This document shows positions 4,339-6,597 of a stretch of DNA of 6,597 nucleotides, piece after piece. This stretch comes from Candidatus Woesearchaeota archaeon (GTDB taxonomy: Archaea > Nanobdellota > Nanobdellia > Woesearchaeales > UBA11576). Location of the stretch: the NCBI GenBank assembly GCA_027083015.1, contig JALWQS010000062.1, positions 1-6,597 of the forward strand. Reading direction: 5' to 3'. The notes under the pieces were generated by a model. The model was given only the letters and a program-made list of their open reading frames with translations, was not told where the DNA came from and did no database searches. Position 1 is the stretch's first letter; each line of letters starts with the position of its first letter. Made by a program: the position numbers and the translations under genes.

Positions 4339-5565
4339 ATGCCGTTCTCTAAAAAAAGCAAGACTCTTGCAAGGGTGACTTTTTTTCTTTCGTTTTCTTC
4401 TATGAAGAAGAATAAGAAGCTTAACCTTCTTGTTATTGGAGTTCTTGCTTTTTCTTTCCTTAATATAATGTTCTTCGAGTCCATCGTGAACGGAATGTCG
4501 GACGCTATTAATGATCAGCTTATTGATCTGATGTTTGGTCATGTCGTCATAGACCCTGCTGAGGATCATCGCTATATAGATGATTGGCCTAAGATCCGTA
4601 ATAAGTTATTGGCTTTTCCTGAGGTGGATTCTGTTTCTCCGGAACTTTATTCTACTGCCGAGGTCCGTAAGCGCGATAAGTTTCGTCAGTGTGCTATAAA
4701 TGGTGTTGATCCCCGTCTTGTCAGGAAGGTGAAGCGTCTTCATGATAAGGTTGTTGCTGGTTCTTTTCTTGAAGAGGGTGATGATGATGAGGTAGTCCTT
4801 GGTAGTGATGTTGCAGGTGGTCGTTATGAGAAAGATTCGATTCTTCCCGGTACTCGTATAGGTGCTGATCTTAATGATAAGGTTGTTCTTTGGTTCCCGA
4901 ATGGTGTTGTGAAGGAGTTTCGCGTTAAGGGGATCATCCGGACGAAATTTTTAGGTCTTGATATTCAGGCTTGGATTCCTCTTAAGACATTGGAGAGCAT
5001 TATTAATGTTTCTGATAAGGCTTCTCAGATCAATGTTCGTATTCATGATAAGGCCCTGGCTTCCAGTTTGGTACCGATGATAATAAATTCGGGTTTTAAG
5101 GATAAGGTCTCTTCTTGGGAGGATAATGCTGGTTTTTCCCGTTCTGTTACGAAATCTTTGGGCATGGTTTCTGATATCACTAAATTTATTGGCGTTCTTA
5201 CTGCTTTTGCCACGGTTTTTATCGTTATATATATCAAGACCCGTAACCAGCGTGGTCAGATCGCTACTCAGCGTGCTGTCGGAATATCTGATTCTGCTAT
5301 TATGGGATCATACATTTTTGAGGCCGTCATTCTTGGTGTTATTGGTATTGTTATCGGTTTTCTTATTATGCGTCTGCTTATTGTTTTCTTTATTTCTCAT
5401 CCTATAGCTCTTCCTATTGGTGAGGTCGTTCCTTCTCTTACTGCTCGCAATCAGTGGAACGCTGCTCTTCTTCTCCTTGCTTCCACTTTGTTCGCAGGCT
5501 TTTATCCGACGAGGTCTATCCTTAAAGAGAATATTATTGAGGCTATCCGGGGTGGTGCTATGTGA
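4339..5565 (+). CDS. MacB/FtsX-family ABC transporter permease
   Basis: A 408-residue protein with the four-helix layout of the MacB/LolC/E/FtsX superfamily. The first helix is at about 28-47 and is followed by a large extracytoplasmic domain (about 48-275, with the typical DSVSPEL and KGIIRT elements). Helices 2-4 are at about 281-299, 321-352 (including the connecting turn) and 373-391. The cytoplasmic loop KTRNQRGQIATQRAVGISDS (300-319) matches the conserved FtsX-domain loop, 'R..eIa..rAvG.s...i'. The end YPTRSILKENIIEAIRGG corresponds to the family's terminal 'P..rA....p.eaLR.g'. The start at 4339 retains the amphipathic N-terminus (LARVTFFLSF) typical of the family; GAGG lies 8 bases upstream. 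It sits 2 bases after the adaptor gene and overlaps the ATPase gene by 4. Such permeases transmit ATP-driven motion to exterior partners rather than moving solutes through a channel. Substrate unknown. Confidence 0.9.
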   Translation: MPFSKKSKTLARVTFFLSFSSMKKNKKLNLLVIGVLAFSFLNIMFFESIVNGMSDAINDQLIDLMFGHVVIDPAEDHRYIDDWPKIRNKLLAFPEVDSVSPELYSTAEVRKRDKFRQCAINGVDPRLVRKVKRLHDKVVAGSFLEEGDDDEVVLGSDVAGGRYEKDSILPGTRIGADLNDKVVLWFPNGVVKEFRVKGIIRTKFLGLDIQAWIPLKTLESIINVSDKASQINVRIHDKALASSLVPMIINSGFKDKVSSWEDNAGFSRSVTKSLGMVSDITKFIGVLTAFATVFIVIYIKTRNQRGQIATQRAVGISDSAIMGSYIFEAVILGVIGIVIGFLIMRLLIVFFISHPIALPIGEVVPSLTARNQWNAALLLLASTLFAGFYPTRSILKENIIEAIRGGAM

Positions 5566-6293
5566 CTTCACACTCTCTGTCGGCCAGTGAGGGATCTTCT
5601 CTATCTGATAAGCTTGTTATCGAGGCGAGACACATGGAGAGGATGTTTCTTGTAGGTGAGGTAGAGATTTATGCTATTAGGGATATCAATCTCAGGATAC
5701 GCAAGGGAGAATTTGTCGCTCTTATGGGTCCTAGTGGGGCTGGTAAATCCACGACTTTGAACCAGCTCGCTCTTCTTGACAGGCCTACTGGCGGTTCTTT
5801 GAGGATATTGGGTAAGGATGTGGAAAAGCTCACTCCTAAACAGCAGACTGCCTTTCGTCTTAATCATCTGGGTTTTGTTTTTCAGAACTATAATCTTCTT
5901 CCTCAATTGACTGCTCTTGAGAATGTTTTGCTTCCTGCTTTGATGCGTGGTAAGAACCGTCGTGATGCTATTCTTGAGGCTAAGCGTCTTCTGGAAAAGT
6001 TTGATATGTCTAATCGTCTGGATAATTATCCTTCTCAGCTTAGTGGTGGTCAGCAGCAGAAGATATCTATCGCCCGAGCTCTTATCAATAAGCCTTCCAT
6101 CCTTTTTGCTGATGAGCCTACTGCTTCCCTTGATTCTGAATCTTCTGAGGTTATCATGGATCTTTTGAGGGATCTGAATAAGCGTGATGGTCAGACCATC
6201 GTTCTTGTCTCTCATGAATCTGCTCATAAGAAGCTTGTTGATCGTATCATCTGGGTTAAGGATGGTGTTGTTGTCAAGAAGAGTTATGTGTGA
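5562..6293 (+). CDS. LolD/MacB-type ABC transporter ATP-binding protein
   Basis: A 243-residue ATPase with every catalytic element intact: A-loop Tyr37, Walker A GPSGAGKST (56-64), Q-loop Gln108 in VFQNYNLLP, signature LSGGQQQK (160-167), Walker B ILFADEPT (180-187, catalytic Glu185), D-loop ASLD (188-191) and H-loop His218. The wording VFQNYNLLPQLTALENV is that of the LolD/MacB/FtsE branch, which pairs with FtsX-type permeases. It starts at GTG 5562, which overlaps the permease stop (GTGA), with GGTGGT 5 bases ahead as ribosome site. This gives a roughly 17-residue Ser-rich tail before the conserved core at KLVIEARHM. There is no ATG before the core, and a start at Met25 or Met28 would cut into the first strand. 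Dimers would bind the permease on the cytoplasmic side and power the complex formed with the two preceding gene products. Confidence 0.95.
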   Translation: MTSHSLSASEGSSLSDKLVIEARHMERMFLVGEVEIYAIRDINLRIRKGEFVALMGPSGAGKSTTLNQLALLDRPTGGSLRILGKDVEKLTPKQQTAFRLNHLGFVFQNYNLLPQLTALENVLLPALMRGKNRRDAILEAKRLLEKFDMSNRLDNYPSQLSGGQQQKISIARALINKPSILFADEPTASLDSESSEVIMDLLRDLNKRDGQTIVLVSHESAHKKLVDRIIWVKDGVVVKKSYV

Positions 6294-6296
6294 CTG

Positions 6297-6359
6297 TTTT
6301 TATGTACTCTGTGTTTTATGGGATCTGTTTCTCTTCCTTAATCTTTTGTTCTTGTTTTT
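6297..6359 (+). terminator. T-rich tail after the ABC operon
   Basis: The 65 bases after the ATPase stop contain several T-runs (TTTTT at 6297-6301 and at 6355-6359, with shorter ones between) and no coding frame. They probably terminate the operon, which converges on the minus-strand RNA at 6368-6444. There is no hairpin before the first run. Confidence 0.4.
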
Positions 6360-6367
6360 AGAAATAT

Positions 6368-6444
6368 AGCACGCACTCTCCCAGTTACATCCGTTCATCA
6401 TTGCCGAAGCTCAGAGGGTGTTCACTTGGGTCACCGTGCGTGCT
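6368..6444 (-). ncRNA. Candidate kink-turn small RNA (box C/D or H/ACA guide-like)
   Basis: A 9-bp perfect stem (AGCACGCAC 6444-6436 with GTGCGTGCT 6376-6368, minus strand) closes a 77-base RNA. Inside, CCCA and GT (6430-6424, one bulged A) pair with ACTGGG (6385-6380, minus-strand reading), and ACACCC (6421-6416) pairs with GGATGT (6392-6387) with one mismatch. At the tip CTGA (6414-6411) and ATGATGA (6401-6395) form a box C/D kink-turn: 3-base bulge AAU, tandem G-A pairs, U-U, then G-C. Its outer stem is GC/GC capped by a C(UUCG)G tetraloop. The minus strand is preferred because the kink-turn and UUCG loop exist only there and because TTAATAA lies about 25 bases upstream. A 10-base guide-sized stretch separates ATGATGA from a degenerate CTGG. 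The closing-stem length and an apical kink-turn also suit an archaeal H/ACA RNA. Class and target are undetermined. Confidence 0.5.
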
Positions 6445-6464
6445 TTATAGAAGAATTTCTTTTG

Positions 6465-6473
6465 CTTATTAAG
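6465..6473 (-). promoter_or_regulatory. TATA-like box upstream of the kink-turn RNA
   Basis: CTTAATAAG on the minus strand is centred about 25 bases before the first base of the closing stem at 6444, the expected distance for archaeal transcription to start at that base. The region is AT-rich, so the match is only suggestive. Confidence 0.35.
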
Positions 6474-6512
6474 TCTTTTTACCAATATAATATTTTAACC
6501 ACTAAAAAGTAA

Positions 6513-6597
6513 TTAAAATATATTGATTAATAAAATTATGCCGAAACCTATAAAACAGCCTAAACTTAGGAAAGGCATTGCAGGATAATATTTGTTT
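6513..6597 (-). CDS. Possible C-terminal end of a membrane protein (partial)
   Basis: A minus-strand frame entering from beyond the right edge gives 27 residues and then TAA at 6513-6515: NKYYPAMPFLSLGCF followed by IGFGIILLINIF. The last 17 residues would make a good transmembrane helix. The PFLxLG turn before a terminal hydrophobic stretch is reminiscent of the last helix of type IV prepilin peptidases (A24 family), but too little is visible to name it. The competing + strand frame from ATG 6538 ends after 16 residues. The base composition here is A/T-balanced rather than G/T-rich, and codon endings are mixed. Confidence 0.35.
   Translation of the reverse strand, partial: NKYYPAMPFLSLGCFIGFGIILLINIF

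Noticed and set aside
5601..6227. 208-codon minus-strand frame opposite the ATPase gene
   Set aside because: Long only because of the T/G-ending codon bias of the ATPase gene; no domain, no ribosome site, and the sense frame is certain.
6538..6588. 16-residue + strand peptide (MPKPIKQPKLRKGIAG) behind an AT-rich element
   Set aside because: Very short, no ribosome site, and it conflicts with a minus-strand frame that reads like a membrane helix.
6541..6597. Hyphenated palindrome CCTAA-AC-TTAGG near 6560 as a terminator or attachment site
   Set aside because: Only 5 bp with a 2-base centre, no T-run and no matching copy elsewhere in the window.
1..6597. CRISPR arrays, insertion sequences or long repeats
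   Set aside because: No repeated units, terminal inverted repeats, transposase motifs or target duplications were seen on reading either strand.

Overview
This window looks like a stretch of an archaeal chromosome, most likely from a small-genome DPANN lineage (Woesearchaeota or Pacearchaeota-like; the lineage is an inference). The evidence is the N-terminus of the archaeal/eukaryotic ribosome-recycling ATPase ABCE1, an archaeal-type RNase J, a tRNA whose intron sits in a bulge-helix-bulge at position 37/38, and TATA boxes about 26 bases upstream of start codons (leaderless transcripts). Base use is strongly strand-biased. The + strand is rich in G and T throughout, so + strand genes use codons ending in T or G and - strand genes use codons ending in A or C.

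Layout. 1-165 (-) is the 5' end of the ABCE1 gene. It is divergent from a leaderless 51-residue zinc-ribbon protein (254-409, +), which is followed by an intron-containing tRNA-Thr(CGU) (423-540) and RNase J (603-1940, +). The 1 kb from 1941 to 2941 is pyrimidine-rich on + and carries mostly - strand signals: an orphan 107-residue protein (2328-2651) and a run of tiny overlapping ORFs (2242 down to 1906), two of them with Shine-Dalgarno motifs. A divergent promoter region at about 2698-2785 also serves a possible 49-residue + strand membrane peptide.

From 2942 to 6293 (+) lies a tight three-gene operon: a secreted, membrane-anchored adaptor-like protein with repeated beta-sandwich domains, a MacB/FtsX-type ABC permease, and a LolD/MacB-type ATPase. 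The last two overlap by 4 bases. Together they probably form a MacB/LolCDE-like mechanotransmission machine in the cell envelope, with an archaeal S-layer-like protein taking the place of a MacA-type adaptor. The substrate cannot be read from the sequence.

The last 300 bases hold an apparently undescribed structured RNA on the - strand (6444 to 6368). It has a 9-bp closing stem, an internal rod and a textbook box C/D-type kink-turn capped by a C(UUCG)G tetraloop, with a TATA-like box at the right distance. It is followed toward the window end by what may be the C-terminal membrane segment of another - strand gene. The structured RNA, the odd D-loop/T-loop combination of the tRNA and the cluster of tiny - strand ORFs are the parts most worth following up.
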